The translations under genes were made by a program, and so were the position numbers. The notes beneath the pieces are model-generated. The model had not been told where the DNA came from. It ran no database searches and was given only the letters and a program-made list of their open reading frames with translations. Shown piece after piece: positions 9,401 to 18,948 of a DNA stretch of 64,000 nucleotides. The stretch's first letter is position 1, and each line of letters begins with the position of its first letter. Source of the DNA: Corallochytrium limacisporum (Eukaryota; Opisthokonta). The stretch spans positions 10,423-74,422 of the forward strand of contig PDIP01000041.1 of the NCBI GenBank assembly GCA_002811645.1, in the 5' to 3' direction.

Positions 9401-12400
9401 CCTCGAATGCTTTCTTCATCTTCTCGGTGCCCCGCATGCCTTTATCCCAGCGGGAGCTGCTGGCCTTGCTGAACATTGATTTGAGAGCATCTGCGCCCAC
9501 GTAATTTACGTTCGTCAATGTTAACGCCATGACTGCCTGGAATTGAATCAGTACATCATCGCTAAGGGTCGAGATCCACAGAGAGGTGAGCTGCGGATCC
9601 GCATTTCTGAGGACCCAACAGGCAGCCACCAGTAGACCACGAGTGATCTGGAAGTCCAATTTTGAGGATGGAGAGCCAACTGTCCTGCTGAGGTCACTGC
9701 GGCTGGTCGTCCTGACGGGGACCGCAGGCTTCGCGGAATTGGTACCATTCGCAACGGCCAACGAATCGGGTGTTGCGGGTTCGCTTCCATCAGTAACAGG
9801 CGGCGAAGGAGTTCCTCCAGTATTTAAGCTTGTTACCGTTTCTGACTTGGGCTTACGGGACATCACGCGACGCAGACCGGACGGTGAGAGACCAGTGCTC
9901 GAGGGTTCGCGAGGTGACTGTGAGGGCTCTTCCTGGATGGTGACCACAGTCAGATTGTTGTTGCTGTTAGCCGGGGAAACTGTTTCTTCGTCGTCCAAAA
10001 GCGGAATCGGTAGCTCTTGAGATAGCCGCTTGCCCGCCTGATCCAGAGGACACAGGCGATGCACTACACCACATACCATTTCCAATATCGGAAAATGAAC
10101 AGCAGCGATGCGTTGCTGCACAGCGTAGTCACCAGCATACCGAGGGTCCGACTCCAGGCGGCTCAAAAGCTTACCCAGAAGACCAATCATCAGCTGCTGG
10201 GCACTCTTGTGTTTGCTGTGCATGAGTTGCCGGCACTCCCAGATCAATAAAGCGGAAAGAGCATGGTGCTCCCCAAAGCCCCCTGCTGTAGTGGTCACAC
10301 CTTTGAAGTCCTTAGACGCGACACTGGATTGTGAGGAAGTGACATCAATCCTGCTCTTTAGTGGCAGATTGTAGTGCATGTAGTTTTCATCCAAGCAGAA
10401 GATGGCCAAAAACTCCACCTTGAACTCCTGCAGCACCGGGGCGTCGCTCACAGTCAGCGTTTGCAGGTAGGATCTAATCTTCCGGAAGATAAAGGTCCGG
10501 TTCGTGAACAGAAGAAGATCGCGCATGAAGACGCCACTAGCCTCGTTGAGACGTCGGGCAAATCCTTTCTGAGAGAATCTCTTGATGTTGCCAAAGTAGC
10601 CCTCCAGAACATTTTCAATACAGCCCTGGATGTAATCGGTGATGCGATCCGCATTGCCATCAGTGCTTGGCAATTTTGGCAGCTTCTTCTGATGTTGTAA
10701 ATGGATGGTCAGTGACTTAGTAACAAGCTGATTGAAGAACCATGCTACAGTTAAGAACTCCTGGAGGAAGGATTCATCATTGTCCATGATAATAGCAATC
10801 GATTTGAGCACCTCTTCGTACACTGCTCTTCTTTGGTCATTGTTGACTCCTGCTTGGGCAGTCTTTGCGGGATCTTCGGTAAAGTGATATTTCACGTACG
10901 CAGCTAGCCACAGATTCTGCTGCAGCCCATCATCCATAAGGCGATGGTACCGCATGGTCAGTTTGATCAAGTACTCAAAGCCCAGCTTTGAAACTTCTCC
11001 CTTGGGAGTAGGTCGCGTGACCATACCCAGCAAATGGTCAAGTAGAGTGTTCATATGTCCCACCACTTGTTCTCCATCGGCTGCCAATAGCCCTTCAAAA
11101 ATCTGACGAGCTGCGGTAAGATCTTCTTCCTGCTCTGCAGGGGAGAACGACGCGAATTCCATGAGCTCACGGATCCGTTCATCTAGCGGCAGCACCGTGG
11201 AGGAAATGCGAGTCATAACCGTAAACAATCCTCTGCCTTGCTCTAATGGTTTCAGGGAATGTTGAGGCTGTGACAGGTAGTTCTTGGGCAAATCCGTGTA
11301 CACTGGTAAGCTGAACTCGGCAGCCAAGCGCTCCGAAATCTGCGTTGCTGCCTTCTTTGACTTAAAGTGGGATAGTCCACTCTTCAGGCCACTTTTCTCT
11401 CGTTTGTGCGTCTTGCGTCCGGCACCGGACTCTGAGATGGTGGACATATCGGGTCGTAAAGTTCCCGCCGATCCGACAGTGAGCGAATCGCCGGTATCCC
11501 CAGAAGGCGCGCTCTGTAGTTCGAGCATCAGGGCATCGTCCAGTTTCAGCCACGTGTACGCCGCGGGCTGAAAGACAGTATCGTTCTTACGGGCTTTCAC
11601 AGCCACATGTCCAAACACGAATAGCAAATGGTACTTCTCTTCCCAGTTGGCCGGAAGTTGCAGTTTGATTTCGTCCATGAATTCGGGACTCTTCTCGTGG
11701 TACATGCCTGTACTATACTGACTGGACTTGAAGGGAGAAGTTCCAGAGTGCTCATTGAAGATACACTGCTCGCCTTCCAGGGCAAGAGCAGCGGGGAGAT
11801 AGGAGGCCGCGTCTTCGCCACGGGACTTGATCGTCTCGGCGGTGGTAATCGCAGATTCACGATCACTTTCCGCTCCATTACTTACACCCGGCATGTTAGA
11901 CTTAAAGTCCTTGGAGAGGTCAAAGTCATCAGTCTTGCGCAGAAGCACTTTACACACCAAGTTTCGCGCCTTCGCGCCTGTCCGCGAAGACAGATCTACC
12001 TTCATGGGATACACATACATGTGATGGAGGAAGGAATTGTGAGGCACATACACGGGAGCAACTGGAAACTCCATCACTTCGCGGTATGGACTGTCCGTCA
12101 CCACGGACGCGACACTTGCGGCAAGTACCCTCTTCGTCAAATTTGCGGCTGGTTTTTTCTCATCGAAATCATCCTGAAACATGGATGCATCCGAATCCTG
12201 ACGGAAATTCATTTGCGCAGGCTTCGGGGCCCCAATTGCCTTTCCATTCACGAATGACGCTGTGGCGTCCATGCGATTACTCACGCGTTCGTCTTCACGT
12301 GGAATGATCTCACGCAAAACGGAGTCCCTACCATGCTTAGGGCGAACACCTTCAGCAATGGGCAGAATAGTGATTTGAACTTTTCCGGGAACCTTTTGCA

Positions 12401-14117
12401 ATTTGTTGCTCTTCTTTCCATCGAGGTCCACCAGATTTTTCAACATACCCAAGAATCCATTCCGATTCGTTTCGCACATATACAAGGGAAGATCTGCTTT
12501 TCGGCTTTCCTGGTCATCGCCAAGGATCAGGACCCCATGATTCTCAAAGAGTTTTAGAGCACTCCAGGCAAAAGGCATTCTATACGGACCAAGACGTTTG
12601 CACTTTTCAGTCGTATTCCGATGCTGCTTATCCAGTAGCTTGACGTCACCGCCGGCAATCTTGCCATAGATGTCAGTCGCGTCCTGCACCGAACCATCCA
12701 GGATTCTACTCACGCGGACTACCAAGTGCACACCGGGATTGGGGTAACTGACGGCAAACAATGCCCTCCGGAAATTGTAGTCCACAGATATCTCACCCCA
12801 GCTGGCTGCCACAAGACTGCGTATAGACGCAGTCGGGGTATTGCCCATCTCGAAGCGAATAGTCTCTGACACTCTACATCCCTGTTCTACATCACATAAA
12901 AACGCCTCCACCAAAAGGGGCTCAAATACGGCAGTCTCGAAACGGAGGTCATCGAAGTTGACCATAAAGCGGAGGCCAAAGTTTTCTCCAGGCGGTCCTT
13001 CAAGGGTTGCTGTCGCGAATCCGCTGTCAGAAGACTGTGCAAGACTTCTTGCCACGGAGGTCTCTGATCCCGTTGCACGCAAAGTAGCCAGCACACTGGC
13101 TGTACTGTTGCTGGGCACAAACGACTCGTATAGTCCCGGTAGACTTTTCAGCTTCTCCCTTGCTGCGCCGAGGTAATTAACGCCTTCACTGTCTTCATCG
13201 TAAACTTCCTGCAGAACCTGTACTTGTGATCCGTTGCCTGCCTTGAACTGCCCGGCAGCGTTTTCCTTTGCAACTGTTAGTCCGGCCTGACGAATAGTTG
13301 CCCGCATTTCATCAGCCAGATGCTGTAGGGATCCACCCCGCTCGACACGTCCAGAGACACTCTTGGACCTTCCACCCTCACTTGTGTTGGCCTTGTCTAC
13401 CTTACCAGTTTTCTTGATTGTTAAGTCATCTTTGCTGCGCTGACCGAAGCGGAGCCCGGAGGCCCCGTTTGACTTGTTGCTGCCAAGGGCACTAGACGTC
13501 GACTGAGTAGGGCAGGACGGATCCTTGTAGAGGAATGCAGGGACATGTTGCACTTTCAGGTCAAGTCCATGACTCGTGCTGTCTGTTCCTTCCTCCTTTG
13601 TTTGCGGGATCTTTGCATCTTCTGCGGGAAAGAGACCTTTGAGCTTCTTCTTGCCCTCTGTTTCCGCATCGGACCTGGTCCTCTTGAGCATCGCCACTCG
13701 TGAAGAAGTCATATCGCACTCAAATAAATTCTCTGGCTGCAGATTCGGTTCCTTTAGATTACCGTGTTTCTCCTTATTCTCCAAGAATTTGGTACGCTTC
13801 GACACTGAGAGCTCCGAAGAACCGATTGTCGACAGGGACACTCCCACGCCCTCCAGCACACACCACGGCGTTTGCAAAGACTTAATGTGCTCCGTCACTA
13901 GATCATCGCCCGTGCTGGGTGCACCCCACACACACTGCTGAAGATGGCTGACATCACTTTTAACTCTTTGTTCTCGTGGCAGGGATTTAACATTTGCATA
14001 CGTCTGCGGGATCAGAAGGTGGTTCCTCTGGCCGTCTCCTTTGATCTCTTTCTGCGCCTGCTTGAAGATATCTTCATACTGAGACTCGGCCGGAGCCAAC
14101 TCATTATCAGAATCCAT
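6402..14117 (-). CDS. DOCK-family Rho GTPase exchange factor, zizimin (DOCK6-11) type
   Basis: A 2,571-residue guanine nucleotide exchange factor for Rac/Cdc42-type GTPases. The lipid-binding C2-like DHR-1 domain lies at about residues 685 to 850 (starts near VYVPHNSFLHHMYVYPM). Helical armadillo-like sequence fills the middle. The catalytic DHR-2 domain covers about 2040 to 2510, with the LFELVTEANKLLLPIFE helix, the GRRVFNTYYRVTFYGKGFG segment and a LILQGIVGVTVNDGPL segment that corresponds to the DHR-2 nucleotide-sensor region of DOCK6-11. These details favour zizimin-like over DOCK1-5 types; no SH3 is seen at the N-terminus. The frame is open to a TTG at 14150, but the ATG at 14117 (context ATCATGG) is the start. 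No intron interrupts 7.7 kb. The first 350 residues and the region around residue 1460-1560 are polar and probably disordered. It should act at membranes in actin and polarity control. Confidence 0.92.
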   Translation of the reverse strand: MDSDNELAPAESQYEDIFKQAQKEIKGDGQRNHLLIPQTYANVKSLPREQRVKSDVSHLQQCVWGAPSTGDDLVTEHIKSLQTPWCVLEGVGVSLSTIGSSELSVSKRTKFLENKEKHGNLKEPNLQPENLFECDMTSSRVAMLKRTRSDAETEGKKKLKGLFPAEDAKIPQTKEEGTDSTSHGLDLKVQHVPAFLYKDPSCPTQSTSSALGSNKSNGASGLRFGQRSKDDLTIKKTGKVDKANTSEGGRSKSVSGRVERGGSLQHLADEMRATIRQAGLTVAKENAAGQFKAGNGSQVQVLQEVYDEDSEGVNYLGAAREKLKSLPGLYESFVPSNSTASVLATLRATGSETSVARSLAQSSDSGFATATLEGPPGENFGLRFMVNFDDLRFETAVFEPLLVEAFLCDVEQGCRVSETIRFEMGNTPTASIRSLVAASWGEISVDYNFRRALFAVSYPNPGVHLVVRVSRILDGSVQDATDIYGKIAGGDVKLLDKQHRNTTEKCKRLGPYRMPFAWSALKLFENHGVLILGDDQESRKADLPLYMCETNRNGFLGMLKNLVDLDGKKSNKLQKVPGKVQITILPIAEGVRPKHGRDSVLREIIPREDERVSNRMDATASFVNGKAIGAPKPAQMNFRQDSDASMFQDDFDEKKPAANLTKRVLAASVASVVTDSPYREVMEFPVAPVYVPHNSFLHHMYVYPMKVDLSSRTGAKARNLVCKVLLRKTDDFDLSKDFKSNMPGVSNGAESDRESAITTAETIKSRGEDAASYLPAALALEGEQCIFNEHSGTSPFKSSQYSTGMYHEKSPEFMDEIKLQLPANWEEKYHLLFVFGHVAVKARKNDTVFQPAAYTWLKLDDALMLELQSAPSGDTGDSLTVGSAGTLRPDMSTISESGAGRKTHKREKSGLKSGLSHFKSKKAATQISERLAAEFSLPVYTDLPKNYLSQPQHSLKPLEQGRGLFTVMTRISSTVLPLDERIRELMEFASFSPAEQEEDLTAARQIFEGLLAADGEQVVGHMNTLLDHLLGMVTRPTPKGEVSKLGFEYLIKLTMRYHRLMDDGLQQNLWLAAYVKYHFTEDPAKTAQAGVNNDQRRAVYEEVLKSIAIIMDNDESFLQEFLTVAWFFNQLVTKSLTIHLQHQKKLPKLPSTDGNADRITDYIQGCIENVLEGYFGNIKRFSQKGFARRLNEASGVFMRDLLLFTNRTFIFRKIRSYLQTLTVSDAPVLQEFKVEFLAIFCLDENYMHYNLPLKSRIDVTSSQSSVASKDFKGVTTTAGGFGEHHALSALLIWECRQLMHSKHKSAQQLMIGLLGKLLSRLESDPRYAGDYAVQQRIAAVHFPILEMVCGVVHRLCPLDQAGKRLSQELPIPLLDDEETVSPANSNNNLTVVTIQEEPSQSPREPSSTGLSPSGLRRVMSRKPKSETVTSLNTGGTPSPPVTDGSEPATPDSLAVANGTNSAKPAVPVRTTSRSDLSRTVGSPSSKLDFQITRGLLVAACWVLRNADPQLTSLWISTLSDDVLIQFQAVMALTLTNVNYVGADALKSMFSKASSSRWDKGMRGTEKMKKAFEERYTNVGKGTVGRHLGYAVYGRSSSEAMKGLPLRSTLRIDATTVLKAVSECTKRKGGRETPTVDTSVFVGTLGGYGATRLSSMLANYGNSSEDTRRSSVQETINSVKLQQIMGESSMFFGQKSDEQNDTEAEQKAQQEATLSTTCTLLVLAMVDTMLVDYRPLLSQAMSNWTRVGGMRNFTSSVNISGPAHHSPSHSSSLALGASNERTLGGSVDVYEAILAILNTALVASPSELSLCCALSTVRGLAVLYPQSLFRGKPEFCSLLVMRVLQSGNSVLHTLRVEAASVLYFLLRQNWIYSSKDRYFSHKKTMARVKMQITIALSRLAGGQKDGGKALENEDALRLVFALMDHYAENDTALRGQLAGGNNSTVERAHSPRRFGLGSPRKASDGASVAKAGGASEDNAGTFSQQIFTLLVRLYSILKDTVKMRLLGSHQTQVADLQYRIAKGYANTPDLRITWLENLANLHREIGNWSEAAMCYAHIGALVAEHMDDVIALSIKQDEKLKEAAAGASLTKLRRSSGTPASSTTNIVKMSSAASVPSLAAAAVIDPYGSYFHKTTRVPRDCRAFMRITPNCLMERRKTTDSGDNDPENAMQHSYFSIDGIIKVIKRMSSYLKKAELFELVTEANKLLLPIFEERRDYGELEQIYADQMASCRIILTLEGRRVFNTYYRVTFYGKGFGTRLHGKDFVYRYPKITPLSQVTAQLRTEYSQLHPGADLDIIHGEDEADVANLDVDNKLYIRIIGLEPVPMHPELEGSVVNGGSANARSPDSPRSGEQSVQRKTLFEKNNSLAAFVYTTPFTQAGGKRGETHEQYLRRTIVTMHDTFPYLKTRLDVENVTNTVINPIEAAIESLSKKDTDLVDAMCAVPPDAKRLQLILQGIVGVTVNDGPLHLAKIFLQEHRGQFSSKDLDAFEEAFSSLVMHSEDAVNLNAALIKRDQQAYQEQLANGLSDLQQGFRTLLQQAQNGNGVHSSQDRAVFQKPSQNGVVLDKPIAA

Positions 14118-15558
14118 GATTTCCCACTTAAAGCTTTGCTCAGGTCGCAATCTACGGGATTTACTCTATTGAATATCCTACGGTACACGTATGAAGCTAT
14201 CTCATTTCACACCACGGGCCGATCACCCGGATTCGCCCACACGTTCATACAAGGGGCCGAGATAGACATTCTCCTTTATTATCACCTTAATCGACCCTCA
14301 AATAACTCCTCTCAAGGGGTAGGGACCGCAGCATTAATTGCTCTCGCGGACCAAACTGTGCGAAGAGTGAGACCCCTGGTGCGGCGGCGCGTTAGGACCT
14401 ACCAAAGGCACCGCACCTCCAAAGCCACCAAACGTCAACGGCTTTCACCACTCTCCACAGGGGGTGGGGGTTTTGGAGGTGGCGAACGCCCAAGCGCCAA
14501 GTGAACGGACCGACAACAACGGTCAACACTGACGTAAAACAACAATACGTTTACAATGTAATCTAGCATGGTGAACACTTAGGGAGGGTATCCATGTCTT
14601 CCCGCGACTGGGGCCCCCGAGTTTTGCTTGCCGTACTGGTGGTGAGTGAGTGGTGCAAGGGTTTCCAAGCCCGGGACTCAGGAAAATTGGTAGAGGGGGG
14701 GAACTGGTTGAAGAAGAAGTTGGAGACCACCAGCGGCGGGAATTTTCAACCAATCAACGGTGAGAACCTCTAAAATAGGATTTTGGGCATTTTCGCGGCA
14801 TTCAAAACCGCTGCTGCCCCGGGCAGCAGCCACTCAGCCCTTCGGCCAAGCGTGCGAGAAAATGGACTCCAGATTAATACATCTTAATGAACTATTTAGG
14901 TTATTCAGTTATAAAGGGACCCGAACGGCGGCTAACCCCTCCCTACAACCGGCCTGCAGTAGTTGAGAGACGATCTTGAAAGGACGAGAGAAATTTTTTT
15001 CGGGGGCAGGGCGGTCCCTAGAACCATAAGCGAAGGGCCCGTGGATCCGCCGGGTACGCGAAGTGGCGATGGGAGAGAGCGGATAACCGGGAGGGTTTTC
15101 GGGAACGGCAGCGCGTAGGAGTAGATATCGGAGGTAAGTGTACGCACACGTTTTTCGCGGCCCTTGTTTTTCCGGTGATCAACGATCTGTGAAGCATATT
15201 ATGGCCGAGATTAACGCCGCTGGCAACTGACACCATGACACACACCCACGATTTGGCACAAACACAGAGAGTGGGGCAGGCAGTTCCGAAGGGGGCCCGA
15301 ACTCAGCGGAACTCTTTTTCTTCTTCAGTCATATATGGACATATTCGTCGACAGAGACGAGCAGGAAATACATAAGGTGATGGTACAAATAACATGCTTC
15401 TGTGGCACGTCGAATTCGTTACATTGAACTGTGAAATGGCCGACCCTATAAGGAAAATCGGAAGCATTCGGTTATGTCACTGGTGAAGTTGAGTCACACA
15501 AAATGACAGAATCCTGAAGGATAGTTGGACCAGCTACCATAGAACAAACCACAAAAAT
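14118..15558. promoter_or_regulatory. Divergent promoter region between DOCK and LysM genes
   Basis: A 1.4-kb spacer between two divergently transcribed genes. It contains GC-rich blocks near 14370-14520 and 14920-15130, including a G-rich run at about 14459-14482 that could form a quadruplex. Only short or compositionally odd open frames are present (for example 13944-14504 on the plus strand, which overlaps the DOCK start). I see no tRNA or other RNA gene. Confidence 0.45.
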
Positions 15559-17280
15559 ATGGAGCCCGGACGTGTATTCGGTGATGGCAACATTGGCATT
15601 GGGGCCAGAAGTAGTAACAACACATCCAATGCTCCCTCGCTCGGTAGCTTCGCACCAGCTCTGGGTCCATTGGACCCACGGCTTTACCTGGGTGTCGGCG
15701 GATCCTCGCGCCGTCGAAAGGCCGGCTTGGGTAGTGCTTTCTCAAATCCACAGTATTTAAATGGATCGGCGTTCGAAAAGGGACCGGAGCCCGGCATGCC
15801 GTCAATGGAAGACCCGGCCGTAAAGCGTGCAATTATGGGAGATGGTAATGTAGGTGCCTTTGACAAAGGGGTATCGTCCGGCATGAGCGATAAGCAGGGA
15901 AGGCCAAAAACAAAAAGCTACGGCCGGTTGCACAATGACAAAAGTGGCGGCTTTGCGCTGAACCCCGAGGGAAGACCGACAACCGGATTAAGCACAGGTG
16001 CTTACGCTAAAAACTACAGCAGTGGACCGTCCGGATACTATGGCAAGGATGGCGTACGTCACCCTTATGATGACAAACACTCAGCCCTGCATGGTAATCC
16101 AGACAGTGGGCTAGGCGGATCGGCAGCGGCTGCTCCGGTGCATGAGGACTTGGTAAGGCACAAGGTGTTGGCCACGGATACGTTGACCAGTCTGGCGATT
16201 CGCTACGGATGCACCGCGTCGGAAATCAAATTTATCAACAAGATAGTCATGGAGCAAGATTTGCACGCCCGAAAGTATATCTACATTCCGAAAAGTGAAG
16301 GGGAGCCAGAAGCAGCACCGGGCAAAGCAGGGATCCTCGACAGAAAAGGCAAGGCAGCCGATGCTGATCAAAGCGGTTGGCCTCAGGGTCCACCCCCAGA
16401 ATATCCACCCAAGCAGGAACTGTTAATCGATTTTGGCGCGGACGAAGACATACAAGCCCCAACACCACCGCCTCCATACACTCCGGACGGATTCGTGCAG
16501 GAGGCGACCTTGAGTGGAGGTACTGGCTTGGAGAACGAAGGTTTTCATGACTTCGTGAGCTATGATACGCAAGAGCAAAACGAGAACGACGACGGCCTAG
16601 AGACCATTGACGAGGATCAGTTAGCTGATCTTGACAATCTGGAGCAGTTGCGTGAGGGTGGGCCTGCAACCACTGACGACGGCGCCAACTCAGCGCTCAG
16701 CTTCCTAAGCAAATTTGACCAGGCCATTGATGACGGCAAACGTTTCACATACGCCATGGATGTCAAGTACGGCAAGGGTCTAGTTGACAATAAGGATAGA
16801 CCAAAGAATCGGGAGATTACTGATGTGGACCGGCAGCGCATGGCGGAAGAGTCGCGTCGGAAGGAGCAGGAGAAGGCGTTTGCATCGCAGCAAGCGGCCA
16901 GGCGTCATAGCATTGGTCGGCCGTCCTCATCTCCGAGTCCTGGCATGCCGGGCAAGAAGCTAGCTGACTCAATGGCAAATTTGATCATCCGTCCTCGCGG
17001 CAAGGGCAGCCGCCCTTCTTCGTTGCTGAGTGGGAGCCAAGTAGGTCAGGGCGACGGTGAGAGTGACATTGGCTCGATTCCGCTCCAGGACTCAGATGTC
17101 GGAGGCTCACGCCGCAGCGAGTCCGCAAACCCTGCTCCCAAGCGGACCTCAGGGCGCGTTATCAGCAATGGTGGCGGTCCCGGCCCCGGTAGTACGGTGA
17201 GCTCTGGCTTTGGTTTTGGGACAGGCGGTTCCGTAAACTCTGCTGGCTTTACATCGAACGTGAAGAACCCGTTCCGGTGA
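15559..17280 (+). CDS. LysM-domain protein (intracellular LYSMD-like)
   Basis: A 573-residue protein with one LysM domain at about residues 198-246 (starts RHKVLATDTLTSLAIRYG, ends ARKYIYIPK). There is no signal peptide or membrane segment, and the single domain within a disordered, Gly/Ser-rich chain resembles eukaryotic LYSMD1/2-type intracellular proteins rather than secreted chitin-binding LysM effectors. Residues 1-190 are Gly-rich with basic patches; about 320-380 is acidic; about 430-450 has a charged, possibly helical segment; the C-terminus is Gly/Ser-rich and ends in NPFR. The ATG at 15559 has A at -3. It is tail-to-tail with the invertase gene, 144 bp between stops. The function of LYSMD1/2 proteins is poorly known, so no specific role is assigned. 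Confidence 0.75.
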   Translation: MEPGRVFGDGNIGIGARSSNNTSNAPSLGSFAPALGPLDPRLYLGVGGSSRRRKAGLGSAFSNPQYLNGSAFEKGPEPGMPSMEDPAVKRAIMGDGNVGAFDKGVSSGMSDKQGRPKTKSYGRLHNDKSGGFALNPEGRPTTGLSTGAYAKNYSSGPSGYYGKDGVRHPYDDKHSALHGNPDSGLGGSAAAAPVHEDLVRHKVLATDTLTSLAIRYGCTASEIKFINKIVMEQDLHARKYIYIPKSEGEPEAAPGKAGILDRKGKAADADQSGWPQGPPPEYPPKQELLIDFGADEDIQAPTPPPPYTPDGFVQEATLSGGTGLENEGFHDFVSYDTQEQNENDDGLETIDEDQLADLDNLEQLREGGPATTDDGANSALSFLSKFDQAIDDGKRFTYAMDVKYGKGLVDNKDRPKNREITDVDRQRMAEESRRKEQEKAFASQQAARRHSIGRPSSSPSPGMPGKKLADSMANLIIRPRGKGSRPSSLLSGSQVGQGDGESDIGSIPLQDSDVGGSRRSESANPAPKRTSGRVISNGGGPGPGSTVSSGFGFGTGGSVNSAGFTSNVKNPFR

Positions 17281-17424
17281 ATTCCTCTTGTTTTCCATGA
17301 GATTGCACGTTAGTAAATGTTAGTTGTAAAGAAATCTCTCTTAGATACAAAAGTACTCGATTCGGGATTGAATTACGATAGTACGTTGATATGTCATATG
17401 TTTTTCTTTTGTTTTTCTTTCCTA

Positions 17425-18948
17425 TCAGGCTCCAATGTTGTCCATAGGCTCAAATACGAGCCAGTCAACAATATCTGGATTCTCGAGCATGTCAACAGTG
17501 AGTAAGAATCCAGAAATGGTCCAAGTCTGGAATGCGCGTGCTTCACGTCCAATTAGCCGACCGAGGCGGCCGTCATAATACTCAATCCACTTGTCTTTGC
17601 GCATGCGCTTGGCGGCCATATCGAGGGCCTTGATTACCAAGTCTCCACGGTCAAAGTGCAGGCAGGCGGCGCCAAACATCCACAGCAAAACGGGCCAATT
17701 GCCGCCGTTGTGGTAACTCCATGCGCGGTTCTTGGGGTCACATCCGGTCAGCATCTCCCACTCCTGACCCTCCAGGGCTGGGTAGACAATTTTCAGTGGC
17801 ATCTGACCCACAAGGTCTTCCCAATTCCTCTCGATTAGCTTAATAATCATCTCACCCTGTGACTCTGTCGACAGCGCGGCCATGACAGCAACCAAATTGC
17901 CGAGCGTGAAGAACCGACAATCCAACAAAGACGGACCTAGGTTGCCTGCGAAGAATCCACCGTCGTCCGGGAGCCATCGGCTGAGCATATCATACGGAAT
18001 CGACTTGGAAAAGATATTGAACTGATTCAGCGCACCAAGACCATACTCCTCGGACTTGAAGCGGTAGATTGTGTTTAGCTTCTCCAGATCGATCCAGTAG
18101 TGGTCCCGAATGTGCTTGGTCAAGGGAAACAGGCGTGCATTGACAGCTTTGAGAATATCCGAGTTTTCTGCAGACGGTAGCAACAGCTCCAGCCCGGATC
18201 GCAGAGTATAAAAGAAAAGCGACTGAATCTCTAGCGGATGGCCGTTGATGCCCATGCGACGATCAATCATGCACGCGCCATCAGGCACGAGAAGAGTCGG
18301 GTACAAATCAAACCGGCTGACAAGACATAACTCCAGAATTAGTCGAATGCCCTGTTGATAGTCCGGGTGCTGCGCCAATTCGAAATCTCCCGTGGCCTTC
18401 ACATACGCCCGCAGAATATATACCCACCACAGACAACTGTCAACGGGAGTGACTCGGCCGATGGCGTGGTTACCGAAATCCGCCTGCAAGTACTCATGGT
18501 CGTCCTCGTATACCACCTTAAAGCTAGCAGGCATCAACCCACGTCCCGGCTGGAAGAAGTCAAGGCGGTCCTCTGTGGTCTGCAACTGGAGCGTTTTGGA
18601 CAGGAAATGGCGTACGATCTCTGGCCGGTCCCGGCTGAGGAACACCAGAGCAGCACTGACAAAGTCACGAATGAAGCATTGGTCATAGTTCAGTGCCTCA
18701 ACTTGCGGGTCCCTTGCCGCAACAGTACCGACGGGTTTGCCATGATAGTAAATAATTGAATCCTCCAGGGCTGCCCACGCCTCGTCGGCGAGGTCCTGCA
18801 GATGTGAGGTCGAAATTGCCTCGCCGCTGCCCGGTGGTTCAGAGGGCATGCGAAACGGTCCACCAGGGCGCAAACCCTTGGTAGAGTTTTGGCGAACTGC
18901 GCCGGGACGACGCATAGGCTTGCTCGATCCTGCTTCGCCGTTCTCCAT
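17425..18948 (-). CDS. Neutral/alkaline invertase, glycoside hydrolase family 100
   Basis: A 507-residue enzyme predicted to hydrolyse sucrose to glucose and fructose in the cytosol. The match to GH100 extends over nearly the whole chain: FIRDFVSAALVFLSR, PGRGLMPASFKV, DFGNHAIGRVTPVDS followed by LWWV, FDLYPTLLVPDGACMIDRR, GHPLEIQSLFFYTLR, MPLKIVYPALEGQEW, the GCDPKNRAWSYHNGGNWPVLLW segment in two parts, and FQTWTISGFL. The Asp in PVDS (about residue 170) and the Glu in the EW segment correspond to the catalytic pair described for cyanobacterial InvA. The N-terminus is short and lacks a targeting peptide. The frame is open to a GTG at 18972; the ATG at 18948 (A at -3) is the start. GH100 is best known from cyanobacteria, plants and algae and is absent from animals and yeast, so its presence beside animal-type genes is unusual. 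Codon choice looks like that of its neighbours. Confidence 0.95.
   Translation of the reverse strand: MENGEAGSSKPMRRPGAVRQNSTKGLRPGGPFRMPSEPPGSGEAISTSHLQDLADEAWAALEDSIIYYHGKPVGTVAARDPQVEALNYDQCFIRDFVSAALVFLSRDRPEIVRHFLSKTLQLQTTEDRLDFFQPGRGLMPASFKVVYEDDHEYLQADFGNHAIGRVTPVDSCLWWVYILRAYVKATGDFELAQHPDYQQGIRLILELCLVSRFDLYPTLLVPDGACMIDRRMGINGHPLEIQSLFFYTLRSGLELLLPSAENSDILKAVNARLFPLTKHIRDHYWIDLEKLNTIYRFKSEEYGLGALNQFNIFSKSIPYDMLSRWLPDDGGFFAGNLGPSLLDCRFFTLGNLVAVMAALSTESQGEMIIKLIERNWEDLVGQMPLKIVYPALEGQEWEMLTGCDPKNRAWSYHNGGNWPVLLWMFGAACLHFDRGDLVIKALDMAAKRMRKDKWIEYYDGRLGRLIGREARAFQTWTISGFLLTVDMLENPDIVDWLVFEPMDNIGA

Noticed and set aside
13944..14504. 186-codon plus-strand frame across the DOCK start
   Set aside because: Overlaps the N-terminus of DOCK and the promoter; product is irregular and ends in low-complexity sequence.
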